DNA of 64,000 nt, taken from the NCBI GenBank assembly GCA_964019425.1, contig OZ025789.1, positions 1,178,001 to 1,242,000 on the forward strand, written 5' to 3'. The translations under genes were made by a program, and so were the position numbers. The notes below the pieces were generated by a model. That model searched no databases, was not told where the DNA came from, and saw nothing but the letters and a program-made list of their open reading frames with translations. This DNA comes from Flectonema sp. DT1601. Lineage: Eukaryota; Euglenozoa; Diplonemea; Diplonemida; Diplonemidae. Of this stretch, positions 50,950 through 60,312 are shown piece after piece (within the stretch, counting starts at the first letter, position 1; each line of letters starts with the position of its first letter).

Positions 50950-51678
50950 ATGAACATCACAGTAAGGAATACAATTTCCGGTGATGAAGAAGTAATTTTG
51001 TATCCTGCAGAATGTACTGTCGATAATCTGTACAGCATTATTGGTGAGGCTCTGACGTTGGAAGAAAAGACTTTTGATGTGAGCGAGGGAGGTGAAATCG
51101 TAACAGCGGAAACTCTGCTTGGCGTGGCATCCGATACAGTCTTCGAAGTGATCATAAACAGAAAAGTCTCAGCCTTAAAGAGACTAAGCAATATGGGTCA
51201 TTCAATTACAGGAAAACAATTCCTACGTTCGATTGAAAAAGGAGATGAAACGACCAGCGGATTATTTATAGACGCTGGTGTTAACATCAATTGCTCTAAT
51301 GAAGTAGGAGTAAGCGCTATTCAACTCGCTATTGAACATGAAAACTACAACATATGCTCTCAACTAATTCGAGCAGGAGCTGATTTAGACGTTCAATGTT
51401 TTCATCAAAGTTCTCCTTTAGGATCAGCCATTCAATTAGGGAATTATAAAATTGCCAACCTACTAATAGAATCCGGTTGCAAGCCATCCGACAAGGTGGA
51501 TGCCTTTGGGCATACCCATCTTGAATATGCCATCTCTGCTGTTCATGACAGTAATCTGAAAATTTTACAACTTTTGCTAGATGCTGGTGCTAATCTAGAT
51601 GCGTTAAAAAATTATGAAGAAAAAGTCTCTGATGAGGAAATGTTAAAAATGATTGAAAAATTCAAAGAGAAAATGTAA
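50950..51678 (+). CDS. Ubiquitin-like plus ankyrin-repeat protein
   Basis: A 242-residue protein. Residues 1-75 (MNITVRNTISGDEEVILYPAECTVDNLYSIIGEAL...VFEVIINRK) look like a ubiquitin-like beta-grasp domain by strand pattern. Residues about 88-225 hold four ankyrin repeats, for example TSGLFIDAGVNINCSNEVGVSAIQLAIEHENYNICSQLIRAGADLDVQ and LQLLLDAGANLDALKNYEEK. The usual TPLH is replaced by SAIQLA or SPLGSA. It ends in a charged helix. It is probably a soluble adaptor; no enzymatic part. The acceptor is 17 bases before the ATG. The following gap (51679-51921) ends in the acceptor of the next small gene. Confidence 0.82.
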   Translation: MNITVRNTISGDEEVILYPAECTVDNLYSIIGEALTLEEKTFDVSEGGEIVTAETLLGVASDTVFEVIINRKVSALKRLSNMGHSITGKQFLRSIEKGDETTSGLFIDAGVNINCSNEVGVSAIQLAIEHENYNICSQLIRAGADLDVQCFHQSSPLGSAIQLGNYKIANLLIESGCKPSDKVDAFGHTHLEYAISAVHDSNLKILQLLLDAGANLDALKNYEEKVSDEEMLKMIEKFKEKM

Positions 51679-51921
51679 AACTGATAATGAAAATATTTAT
51701 TACCTGCGGGAAAATTCCACGAAAAGAAATCCTTGTCTAGCTCCGTTCATTCGTGGTATTGTTTTGTGTTCTCTGTTTTATTATTATTTTAGAGGCTTGG
51801 TTTCTCTAATTCCACACCTTGAGACTTGCTTCTACACCATTTCCTTATAAAGTAAAAAAAAAAAAAAACGTTGAGAACCTTTTCAAACAACCCTTTCTCA
51901 GATAATTACACAAATAATAAT

Positions 51922-52158
51922 ATGAGAAATCCATACAAGGTAGTTCGCTGTAACGTAAATTGGTCTGCACCAGCTGACAGTGAAGGATTTCATAAGATGG
52001 GATCTTGTCAAATAGCAGGGGGAGGAGGGTTGTGGAATGCAACTATTTTTAAAGCACCTCGACCAATTACAAACGGAGGCACACCAAGACCCTATCAAGT
52101 AGCTTCAAGGCAAACATCAACAGCGGATGCGAGCTATGCTGCTGGCGGGATTATATGA
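51922..52158 (+). CDS. Small Gly-rich protein, 78 residues
   Basis: The ATG at 51922 follows an acceptor CCCTTTCTCAG ending at about 51900. The product starts MRNPYKVVRCNVNWSAPADS and has a GGGG block and a Pro/Arg part (KAPRPITNGGTPRPYQVASR), then ends YAAGGII. It has no membrane segment. The composition (aromatic and basic residues, Gly and Pro turns, no helices) is like short microtubule-inner or other structural proteins of the axoneme, but I recognise no family. It could be a real small gene, judging by codon use and the well-formed acceptor. Confidence 0.6.
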   Translation: MRNPYKVVRCNVNWSAPADSEGFHKMGSCQIAGGGGLWNATIFKAPRPITNGGTPRPYQVASRQTSTADASYAAGGII

Positions 52159-52459
52159 GTTTTTTTCCCTTGCTCAATTGGTTCTCTTTTTTTTTTTTTT
52201 AAAAAGCATTTTAACGTTGTACGCTGCCTTCCCCGAAATCTTGTTACACGTTCATGTTTTCGGTGACTGTATTTCAGCAAAAAAAATAAAAAAATTGACA
52301 GAATAAATTCAATACAACTATTTTTAATCACCACAGGAAGAAAAAAAGGATGTGTTTTTTTATTTTTATTATAATTTAGAGAGCAGTGAAACTGTTTGAG
52401 TAGTTCGTGTCTTATTATTTTATTTTTATTTTTAAAAGGGGATCCCTCCCACCCATCCC

Positions 52460-54126
52460 ATGGCTCTCAGGTTTAAGGCCTTGGTGTTAATTGGAGTTGT
52501 TAGTCTGTTTTTTGGGTATTTAGTAAGAGTCCAGTTTCGGTATGAACCGGATTGTCTAACAACTCCGACTGATGAAGGAAAAATGAGTGTTAAAACTGAT
52601 AAAAACAATCTTGATAGAACTCAGACTGCTATACCTAATGTTGTATTACCAGTAACGACAGGTGATTGGAATCATAAGAATGACGTAGTCATGGGACTTG
52701 TTCGATATGACCATGATGGTAGTGCTCAACCTCCTTGGTCTGTCACCCTTCGAATGTTCGTAGGAACACTCCGACACACTGGATACATTGGGAGAATTGT
52801 TCTATTTGTTCATCCGATATTTGTTCATAAAACTAATGAACTTACATCAGCCAATAAACAAACTCTTGAGTACCTTCTATCTCACAATGTTGAACTTGTT
52901 GCTGTTGAGGGAAGGCCATGCGAACTACCATTTAAGACGGAGGCAACTACGATGGAAATTCGTAAATTATGCACAACAGAATACCCTCAATTGCAATTAG
53001 AATGGGCTCGATTCGCTCTAGCAAGAGATTGGCTTAAAAATAATCCCAATACCGGATGGGCTCTCATCACAGATGTGAGAGATGCATACTTTCAAAGGCC
53101 CCCATTCGCTGATTTAGGACCCTCTAGTGAAGTCGAACGTTTTATGATATTTGAAGAATTCTACGGTGATCCCAACCGACTAACTTCCTCTGGTAAAAAC
53201 AGAGGAATCGACACAAGTCATTGGTTTGCAAAAATGGTTACACAGTGCTATGGGGAGGAACCTTATAAAGAGTATCGAGGTAAACCAATGCTGTGTTCAG
53301 GTCAATTATTAGGAACACGATCTGCTTCTATAAAAGGCCTTACTCTTTATGTTGATGAAATGTTACGCAATACTCGGAGGAATGCTGCGTGTGTTCCACC
53401 GAAACTTCCTGACCAGAGTCTAGTATGTTACACTCGTATTAGGTTTCTTGAATATATCAAAACATATGAAATACAAAAAATAATAAAACCCAACAGATTA
53501 ACTACATGGCTTACCATCACAAGTTAGGGAATCTGACGATAGTCCCATACGGTGAAGGGCCAGTACTGACAATTGGAGGTACTTGCACATCTAACGGTCC
53601 CAAACATAAAAGTGGTCTCAGAGATATGTTGAAATTTGACAATGATAAATTTATTCTTGATACCCACAACAGAAGAGCACCGATGGTACACCAGTGGGAT
53701 AGATGTGGTTCTTGGCTTGAAAAATGGATTCGAAAATATGTTAATTCTTTTGGTGAGTTGCATCTTGAACCTCGTTGGGCTACCGCTGATGAGGAACTAC
53801 CACAAGATGACTTGGTAGTGGAACCGTATATTTCATCAAATGGAGATAAATGGATTCACTGTGGATCAGAGAACGACATTTGTAATTGTAAAATAGCGGT
53901 ATGTTATGGTGTTTAACAATCATGAAAAGAGACTATTCAAAAAAAAAAAAAATAATAATAATAATAACAGGTTCGTTTTGGTGACATTCAAACTGACAAA
54001 TGGACCCAAATTGACGCATCCTCTTTTGGTAATAAAACATTGAAATGCAACAACAAAGGTTCTGGTGGAATATTTAATGATCCAGCAATTGGTCGTCCAA
54101 AAGAATGTCAATGTAAGGTCACTTAG
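52460..54126 (+). CDS. Type II membrane glycosyltransferase with a C-terminal Cys/Trp domain, three exons
   Basis: Exons 52460-53422, 53497-53898 and 53971-54126 give 506 residues; introns are 74 and 72 bases (GTATGT...AACAG). The first splice yields DQSLINYMAYHHKLGNLTIVPYG, the family pattern DQ..IN...Y.G.L in GT-A enzymes. MALRFKALVLIGVVSLFFGYLV is a signal anchor. WALITDVRDAYFQRPPF carries a DxxD in the metal-binding position (Asp205, Asp208). The C-terminal 65 residues, reassembled across the second intron, are WIHCGSENDICNCKIA-VRFGD...LKCNNKGSGGIFNDP...KECQC, which matches a small cysteine-rich module (W..C..E...C...G...VRFG...C.....F.DP..G..K.C) found on secreted carbohydrate enzymes. 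Probably a Golgi enzyme; sugar and acceptor unknown. Confidence 0.82.
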
Positions 54127-54514
54127 AAAGTTATTTAATCTGTGATAGTATTGACTTGTATCATTTACCTAACTGATGACCTCACCCACTTGAGAAGCTT
54201 GGAAGCATTGACACAAAAAAGAGTTTTTTTTTATTATTTGCTTTATACTCTCCATGTTTTTTTTCTCGTTGCGGAGGTTTTTCGTAATATTTTCTCCGCC
54301 TGTTGGAGTTCGACATCCCATGTGTGACAAAAAATTCTTGAAAAACGTTTATTATTATTTTTTTCCCTTTATTCAGGTCAAAACCTTATATATAGCAGTA
54401 CTAAATGCATAGCAGTGTTTCCTTTTTCCATTTCTCAATTAAACAATGTATTTCATTGCCCCCTTTTTTTTTTAAAAATCTTAAATAGGTCATGCATATG
54501 CATCTGGCCATTCT
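54127..54514. other. Intergenic gap with upstream ATGs
   Basis: No gene. The likely acceptor CTTAAATAG ends at about 54489. Two ATGs at 54492 and 54498, in another frame, open a 21-codon ORF that ends after the main start at 54515. Confidence 0.5.
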
Positions 54515-56560
54515 ATGCATCGCATGCCAAAGAGGGAGGTCATTAAACAACTGAGGATTTCAATTGGTAATAAAGATATAAAAAGATTTAATAAGCAAGT
54601 TGATGTGATATGTCTTAAAAAGTACGACTCAGATATCGTATCTGAGATGTGTTGGGGAATGTTTAGTCTAAGGCATTCTCATAGCTGCTTGGAGTCATCT
54701 CTTCGATCATCAATGAAAAGTTTTGAAAAAGAAGGGTACGCATCAGCGATGATTCGCATTGCTTTTGTTGCAGCTTCTTTCAGGGTTGCAAATCAAGATT
54801 TATGTGAAACCATATGCCTCCAACTGATTAAAAATCCAACACGTTGCACGGCAAAAGATCTTGCCACTGCTGTGGAATGCTTTGCGGTGTACTATTCAGG
54901 GAGTCTGATTCCTGAAACAAACAAACAAACTCAACAGTTTGATAAGGAAAAGCACATTCAACTTTCTCCAAAGCAAACTCACATGATTCACACGGCAATC
55001 AGTAGTATTATCGATTGTGCCAAACTAAAAAGAGATGCAACTGCTGGAGGTGCATCTGTGCTACCTAAGGTTCTGCTAGCGGCTACCAGGTTATACCTAA
55101 CAACAGCACTTCATCCATTACTTATTACAATTGAGCAGGAGATGCTTAACAGAACTTGGTCAACGTGTAAATTAAATGAACAAGATATTATAATGTTGTT
55201 GTCTTCTCTTGAGAAGATACCTGTGTCGTCATATGAGCATTCTCAGTCAAGAAATCAACTGTTGTTGTCATTAAAAAGAACGATAAGCACGAAGTTACCA
55301 GACTATAAAAACCCTTTATTGATAATAAAAAAATTCACAGCCGTGGAATATCACACACCGATAAATAACCGTCTCATCGTTTCGGAAGAAATTGTACGAA
55401 AAATATCAAATTTATGGATTCAATGGAAGGATGCTCCTCCGAATGAAATTGGAAATTTACTTCAAACTATTGCATTGTGTGGTTTACAACAACGATTACA
55501 ACCGTGGAATCTTATTAATCTTTTACGACGTCATCTCAATACGACTCCTTCTATTATTCTCACAGCCCAACTATATCTCATAGCAGGTGCTTTATCACCT
55601 CGAATCGACGATTTAATTTGCACATCTTTAGAAAACGGAGACTTCAATATTCAGCTAACACTCCTACTATTGAAAACAAATAAATCAACAAAATGGTGCC
55701 AAGCAACTCTGAATGGAGGATACGTTTCAAAGTTTTCAGTCAATGAGAATATTTATTTTGCTACATTGTGTGCTACTATTCACATTAAAATTGCTAAAGA
55801 AGTAGTGCTAAAATCACAGCAGGGATGCCAAGCTCCATCCATCAGGGTCCTCGCAGACGCGTTGGAAATTTCTGTAAGAGACATTTCTCGTGTAAAGAAT
55901 CCTCCATTGGCTTTGGACTTATTTATGAAGTTGGTTATAGAAATGTTAAAGAAACATCATTCGATACTCCTAGACGTGAATCTTTCTCTTCTAACAAAGC
56001 TGTTGTGGTGTCGAAAAAAAGCTGGAAAAAAATGGGGTGCCGAAACCTTTCCGATATGTACCTTTGAGAAAAGTTTATCAACAGAAGGTGTAAATCAATG
56101 GTTTAAGGGAGGAACAGACGTCAGGTATTGTGAATTGGTTAGAATATTAATTTCAATGAAACAATTTGCTGTCATATCGAAATTTATTGAATCAAAGTCT
56201 TTTTCAAGCTCACTGCTAACAAGTAGAGATCTTGACTGCGTTGTTTATATGTTTGAAAGTATTGCTCGGTCGCGTTCCAGTGATCGTAAAAAAATATATT
56301 TACATCACGCGGAGCGTTGTAGAATTGTAGAATCGAGTCTTTCAATAGTTCATATTATAAGTTTAATTCACAACCATTATTCTTTATTGTTGTGTACACC
56401 TCTTTTAATCAGAATCTGTGATGCTATGACATTGTTACCGCCAACTGTATTGAAGTCTGATGCAGCAGCTGTAGTTAGGCAGCTCAAAGTGATACCAACT
56501 GTGTCACAACATGCTGTTGTCGATTATCTTTTAGCAGCCTTGAAAGAGTCTCCTCTTTGA
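54515..56560 (+). CDS. Large helical-repeat protein, unknown
   Basis: A 681-residue protein that seems to be almost wholly helical: repeated blocks of about 35-40 residues such as YASAMIRIAFVAASFRVANQDLCETICLQLIKN, LATAVECFAVYYSGSL, VLPKVLLAATRLYLTTALHPLLITIEQEML and IGNLLQTIALCGLQQRLQPWNLINLLRRHL. The layout (helical arrays with LxxL spacing, basic patches) is like organelle RNA-binding helical-repeat proteins (PPR/OPR/FASTK type), which abound in euglenozoan mitochondria. There is no RAP domain at the C-terminus and no clear presequence: MHRMPKREVIKQLRISIG is weakly amphipathic and basic. A second ATG at 54524 is also possible. Family not identified. Confidence 0.72.
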   Translation: MHRMPKREVIKQLRISIGNKDIKRFNKQVDVICLKKYDSDIVSEMCWGMFSLRHSHSCLESSLRSSMKSFEKEGYASAMIRIAFVAASFRVANQDLCETICLQLIKNPTRCTAKDLATAVECFAVYYSGSLIPETNKQTQQFDKEKHIQLSPKQTHMIHTAISSIIDCAKLKRDATAGGASVLPKVLLAATRLYLTTALHPLLITIEQEMLNRTWSTCKLNEQDIIMLLSSLEKIPVSSYEHSQSRNQLLLSLKRTISTKLPDYKNPLLIIKKFTAVEYHTPINNRLIVSEEIVRKISNLWIQWKDAPPNEIGNLLQTIALCGLQQRLQPWNLINLLRRHLNTTPSIILTAQLYLIAGALSPRIDDLICTSLENGDFNIQLTLLLLKTNKSTKWCQATLNGGYVSKFSVNENIYFATLCATIHIKIAKEVVLKSQQGCQAPSIRVLADALEISVRDISRVKNPPLALDLFMKLVIEMLKKHHSILLDVNLSLLTKLLWCRKKAGKKWGAETFPICTFEKSLSTEGVNQWFKGGTDVRYCELVRILISMKQFAVISKFIESKSFSSSLLTSRDLDCVVYMFESIARSRSSDRKKIYLHHAERCRIVESSLSIVHIISLIHNHYSLLLCTPLLIRICDAMTLLPPTVLKSDAAAVVRQLKVIPTVSQHAVVDYLLAALKESPL

Positions 56561-56732
56561 GTCGTTAGATGAATGTAGTTTGTTAAGTTGTTTTATTTAT
56601 TATACTACCTCTAACCAGAATTTTTAAAAAAATAAAAACCAATTGGAATGATGATAAGGGTTGTAGAATAATATTTTTTTACAAATATTGCTTCGGCTCA
56701 AATATAAATTAAATTTACTTCCACAGAGGAAG

Positions 56733-57551
56733 ATGTCCGTAGATATGGAGAGGGGGCGCTTCCTCTCATGCGGTCGAAATATTTTAAATCCAGGATCATT
56801 TCTGTATCCGCTGTCAAGCTGCTGTTCTGACACAGGTTTATGCTGCGACACTATAATGTGTCCCTGGTGTGTCTTGGGACGGTTATGGGCAGCTGTTGAA
56901 AACAGACCTGATTCAATGGATGCAGGAAAGTGTTTATGTGCTGCAGCAGCATGGACAGGTCCTGTTGGTACCTCTATATTAGTCAACATTGCAGTACCTT
57001 GGTTTCCACTATTATTATTCTGTGATAGCTGGGTCATATGGAGATTCCTAGTTAGAATAAAAAAATCATGGGGCATAGATCGAAGACATTTCCTAGTGGA
57101 ATGCCTTTATGAAAGTTGTCTGTGTGGTTGCTGTACTCTGATAAGACTGAATAAAGAACTTCGTGCGCGGGGATCGAACCCAGGCTACGTATGCTGTGGT
57201 GCGGCCGAATTTGATAGGAAGCTTGAAGCGGAACCTGTTCATATTATTCCGATTAAGAGAATAGTACCTCCGTCGGCTTACTTACACCCTGTTCAGCCTG
57301 GATATCCTGGGGCTGCATTTCCTCAGCTTACTATACAGGGAGCTGATGATGATAAAACTGAAGATCTTAGTGGTCGTAATTTATCAGAAAAAGTCCGACC
57401 TGCGAGTCACTCAAGAACTAACCTTCGTGACTTAATACTTCGATCTCCTAGAGGAGCATCTGTTGCTTCAGATGGAGGATCTAGAGGAGATAATAATGAA
57501 GAACAACTTGACTCGTTTACTCCCAAGAGAAAACAACTCAGCACAGAGTAA
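56733..57551 (+). CDS. PLAC8-family cysteine-rich membrane protein
   Basis: A 272-residue protein; the ATG at 56733 lies 6 bases after the acceptor TTTACTTCCACAG, and the frame upstream has only a TTG. Residues 30-60 (CCSDTGLCCDTIMCPWCVLGRLWAAVE) and about 120-145 (FLVECLYESCLCGCCTLIRLNKEL) are the two Cys clusters of the PLAC8/FCR1 family, with a hydrophobic stretch (about 78-105) between. Plant and fungal members act in metal (Ca, Cd, Zn) transport or cell-size control at the plasma membrane; the mechanism is not well known. The last 120 residues are disordered and Ser/Arg-rich with probable phosphorylation sites (LILRSPRGAS). The very short leader deserves note. Confidence 0.85.
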   Translation: MSVDMERGRFLSCGRNILNPGSFLYPLSSCCSDTGLCCDTIMCPWCVLGRLWAAVENRPDSMDAGKCLCAAAAWTGPVGTSILVNIAVPWFPLLLFCDSWVIWRFLVRIKKSWGIDRRHFLVECLYESCLCGCCTLIRLNKELRARGSNPGYVCCGAAEFDRKLEAEPVHIIPIKRIVPPSAYLHPVQPGYPGAAFPQLTIQGADDDKTEDLSGRNLSEKVRPASHSRTNLRDLILRSPRGASVASDGGSRGDNNEEQLDSFTPKRKQLSTE

Positions 57552-57698
57552 TTTCGTGCATCTACTTACCCACCCTAGAATGTATTAATATTTCTACCTC
57601 GTTGCAGATATTTTCAGTTGAAGAAAGCGATCCTTGGAAGTGTTACCTTCCTCGAGCACATGTGGGCCTGAGGACTTCTAATTCTGTTGTCTTCCTTT

Positions 57699-58722
57699 CG
57701 ATGCCAGTTGGTCTTTTTACATGGCAACCAGGTTGGCTCAACCATATTTAGTTATAGCCAGTTGCTTAATTACGGTTTCACATTACCTCCCTTTTGATTG
57801 TTTGGAATTAGATAGCCTTTTCAGGTTCAACGTCTTCCATCCGATGTTAAGAAAATAATACCAATGGTACGGTATACTTTGTTTTTTCTTCATTTTGCTG
57901 TTTATGTGTTTTCAGAACTGCTGCTGTTGGTGACGCGTTTTTTGTTTTTGTTTTTTTTTGTTAGCTTTGGTAGAGATCTTCATCACGTTTACGTGGTCGA
58001 TTCTTGCATCTGAGCAGGATTGCTACCATACAGGGAACATGATTCCGTGATTGTGGTGATTAGTTTTCACTAATCCCGTAGATATATATTTGTTTTTCTT
58101 CTTCTTCTTCTTCTTCCGTATCATTTTGGGTGCTTCTCAGGTCGTTGTTATTGGCGCAAACTCTCTTCACTTACACCATGTATTTGTTTATTTATTTGTT
58201 TTAATTTTTTTTTTTCTTTTCTCTGTATCGACGAAGTCAGAGAAGAAACTATTCAGATCAAAAGCCATTTTTATTTATTAATGTCAAATGTTATCCATCC
58301 AGTATACTGTCTGTGATCAACAAGAAACATAAAAGGCCTTTTTTTTTTTTTTTTTTGTCTGAGTGGGTTTTGTTTCTATTTTATTATTTTGTTTAAAAGC
58401 TCTCGGGGATTTCTCTCTTTAATAAAAACAACTTAGCTTTGTAGTATTATGTCGACATTCGTTTTGTGGTTGTTGTAGGTTTTATTGTTACAAAGTGAAA
58501 GTAAGTTTTTCATTCCTTTTCAACAGCTCTTTTTCTTTCTGTTTTTTTTGCATTTGTCAAAGTTTCACCCCCAATCCCTATATTCAGACAGCACATATGG
58601 GATTTTTTATCGATACCAATTGTTGATTTTCTTATATTGCAACCAGGTTTGGCCGAACCCTATTTTCGTTCTAGCCAGTTTTCAAGTTGCTTTCCATTTA
58701 ATATTAGTATCAAGTTACCCCC
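57699..58722 (+). repeat. Pair of diverged direct repeats
   Basis: Unit 1 at 57699-57790 and unit 2 at 58611-58722 share ATRCCARTTG, GCAACCAGGTT, GGCYSAACC, TAGCCAGTT and a final run near GTTACC/ATTACCTCCC. About 900 bases lie between them, including a copy of the other dispersed family. The function is unknown; the units could be old element ends or duplicated regulatory sequence. Confidence 0.55.
58230..58340 (+). repeat. Dispersed repeat copy 4
   Basis: Begins CGAAGTCAGAGAAGAAACTA and ends ATAAAAGGCC before a T run. It is the closest match to the 38206 copy, with the same order of blocks: GAAACTATTCAGAT, ATTTATTAATGTC, ACTGTCTGTGATCAACAA, ATAAAAGGC. Confidence 0.6.
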
Positions 58723-58748
58723 TTCACAGCGCCCCTCAAGATTGAGGG

Positions 58749-59918
58749 ATGTTTAGTCCGCTTCACTACACTGGTCGACGAAGGAGGAAGTTGTTGATAG
58801 TTAGTTTTGCTTGTGTGTTGTTTGTGTTTCTTGCTGGACACTTGTTGGGACCGAGATTGCTTGATGATGATGAGAAATACCATCCAGCTGTTCTGACGGG
58901 TGGTCATCCAATCCACTTTCCTGTCTATTTTGATAATAGAAAATACGACATCACGCCTGTCGACAAGACCATAATGTACTCCTGGAGGAAAAAACATGAA
59001 AAAAAAGGAGTTTTTAAATATCAGCTTGGCACCAGTTTAGAACCGTTGGAGACCCGAAACCTCGGAGATGAATTTCGCATGGTTGTGCAACAGGCAGTGG
59101 GTAGATCGAAAAAGAGAAAATTAAACAAAATAATTAAATCCGTCAAGGAACCATTTAATAAAAAAGGGTTTCACTTTTTTAAAGTAAAAGGAAGAGAAGT
59201 TATAGGAAAACTATCAGCAACTGGCGGGAGATTTATCGAACTCAACGTTGGAAAGAACGAGGAGAACGAGTTGAAAAACTTTATGGAAAAAGATCAAACT
59301 GTTGTTCTTATTAATGCGAATCCGTTTGCGGCGTTTCACATTCTAATCGTACCGCAAATTGGACTGGGGCTGTCTCAAATACTAACTCACAGCTCTTTAT
59401 CAATGGCAGTTGGATTTGCTGAAACCTGCTCTCGAAAACTAAAATTGGTATATAACAGCATCGGTGCTGGAGCATCAGTTAATCACCATCACTGGCAAGG
59501 ATTTTATCTTAAAACTGACCTACCCATTGAGAAAGCTCCAACAAAACAACTACTAATTGCTGATGGAGTCATCATTCGAGAAGTTAAGCAATGGCCAATT
59601 CGAAGCTACAGACTGTCGTCGGATTCAAAAATAAAATTAATAGACGCTGCCTATCGAATTGTTAAAGAACTTTTGGAAAAGAATATTGCCCATAATTTAT
59701 TAGTGACAGACAAAGGAAATTCGGTTGTAATTGTTCCTCGTAAAATAGGAAACTACCCGGATGTCTCACGGAAACAGGTAGCAGCGATGGAAGTGCTTGG
59801 GTTTTGGATTATACCTAACGAAGAAGAATACACATCCCTCACTCCAAAGGAAGCTCATTCATTCTTAGCAGGAGCGAAACCAGACATCGATTTTGATCTT
59901 GTGCAACTGTTTAAGTAG
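58749..59918 (+). CDS. Membrane-anchored HIT-type GDP-hexose phosphorylase-like enzyme
   Basis: A 389-residue protein related to GDPGP1 and plant VTC2, which split GDP-hexoses with phosphate to give GDP and hexose-1-phosphate. Marks: VLINANPFAAFHILIVPQIGLGLSQIL (about 191-217), matching the N-x-x-P-x-x-x-x-H-x-L-[IL]-V-P pattern; YNSIGAGASVNHHHWQGFYL with the nucleophile triad-like NHHHWQ (Asn245 to Gln250), matching INHLHFQ of VTC2. Unlike those cytosolic enzymes it starts RRRRKLLIVSFACVLFVFLAG, a signal anchor (about 14-34), so the catalytic domain would face the lumen. Lys-rich segments at 80-150 are an insertion-like linker. The family is well supported; substrate and topology are inferred. 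The acceptor is 19 bases before the ATG. Confidence 0.8.
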   Translation: MFSPLHYTGRRRRKLLIVSFACVLFVFLAGHLLGPRLLDDDEKYHPAVLTGGHPIHFPVYFDNRKYDITPVDKTIMYSWRKKHEKKGVFKYQLGTSLEPLETRNLGDEFRMVVQQAVGRSKKRKLNKIIKSVKEPFNKKGFHFFKVKGREVIGKLSATGGRFIELNVGKNEENELKNFMEKDQTVVLINANPFAAFHILIVPQIGLGLSQILTHSSLSMAVGFAETCSRKLKLVYNSIGAGASVNHHHWQGFYLKTDLPIEKAPTKQLLIADGVIIREVKQWPIRSYRLSSDSKIKLIDAAYRIVKELLEKNIAHNLLVTDKGNSVVIVPRKIGNYPDVSRKQVAAMEVLGFWIIPNEEEYTSLTPKEAHSFLAGAKPDIDFDLVQLFK

Positions 59919-60312
59919 GGAAATAGAATTATTATCGATATACGAAAACAATCATCCGTTACCATGTACCTGACTTGTGGTCAGTTAAAAACAGCTACTG
60001 TTTTTTTTTTTTAAAATTATATTTTTTCTTTGTTTTACATACCAAGTCTCAGTAAGTACTAGTAGCTTAACATTTTGAAACCCCTTCTGCGTTTCTGTTA
60101 TTTATTAATTTATTTATTTGTTATTCTTTTTTTTTTTTTTTTGAGAATTTTCCTATGGTATACCGCTAAGGAAAAAAAACTTTATTCCCTCAAGGATACT
60201 GTTCTTTTTTTTGGTATAGCCAATCACAGATTAAATGACGTGATGGCTAAAATGAAATGCAATTTATTTTTAATAATTAATACAAAACAACTCAGAATAA
60301 CTACCACACAAA
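59919..60312. other. Intergenic gap
   Basis: No gene. T runs at 60001-60012 and near 60128-60142. AACTCAG ending at 60297 is a possible acceptor for ARPC2, 15 bases before its ATG, though the tract before it is A-rich. Confidence 0.5.

Larger units (their letters stand above)
57552..58748. other. Gene-free gap of 1.2 kb with two repeat families
   Basis: No gene seen. It holds a pair of diverged direct repeats (57699-57790 and 58611-58722) and the dispersed repeat at 58230-58340. A TTC repeat lies at about 58098-58116. The acceptor CCCCCTTCACAG for the next gene ends at about 58729, just after the second repeat unit. Confidence 0.55.

Noticed and set aside
57165-57190. tRNA B-box-like sequence on the minus strand (GGGTTCGATCCCC)
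   Set aside because: It lies inside the PLAC8 coding sequence; no A box or acceptor stem can be paired around it.
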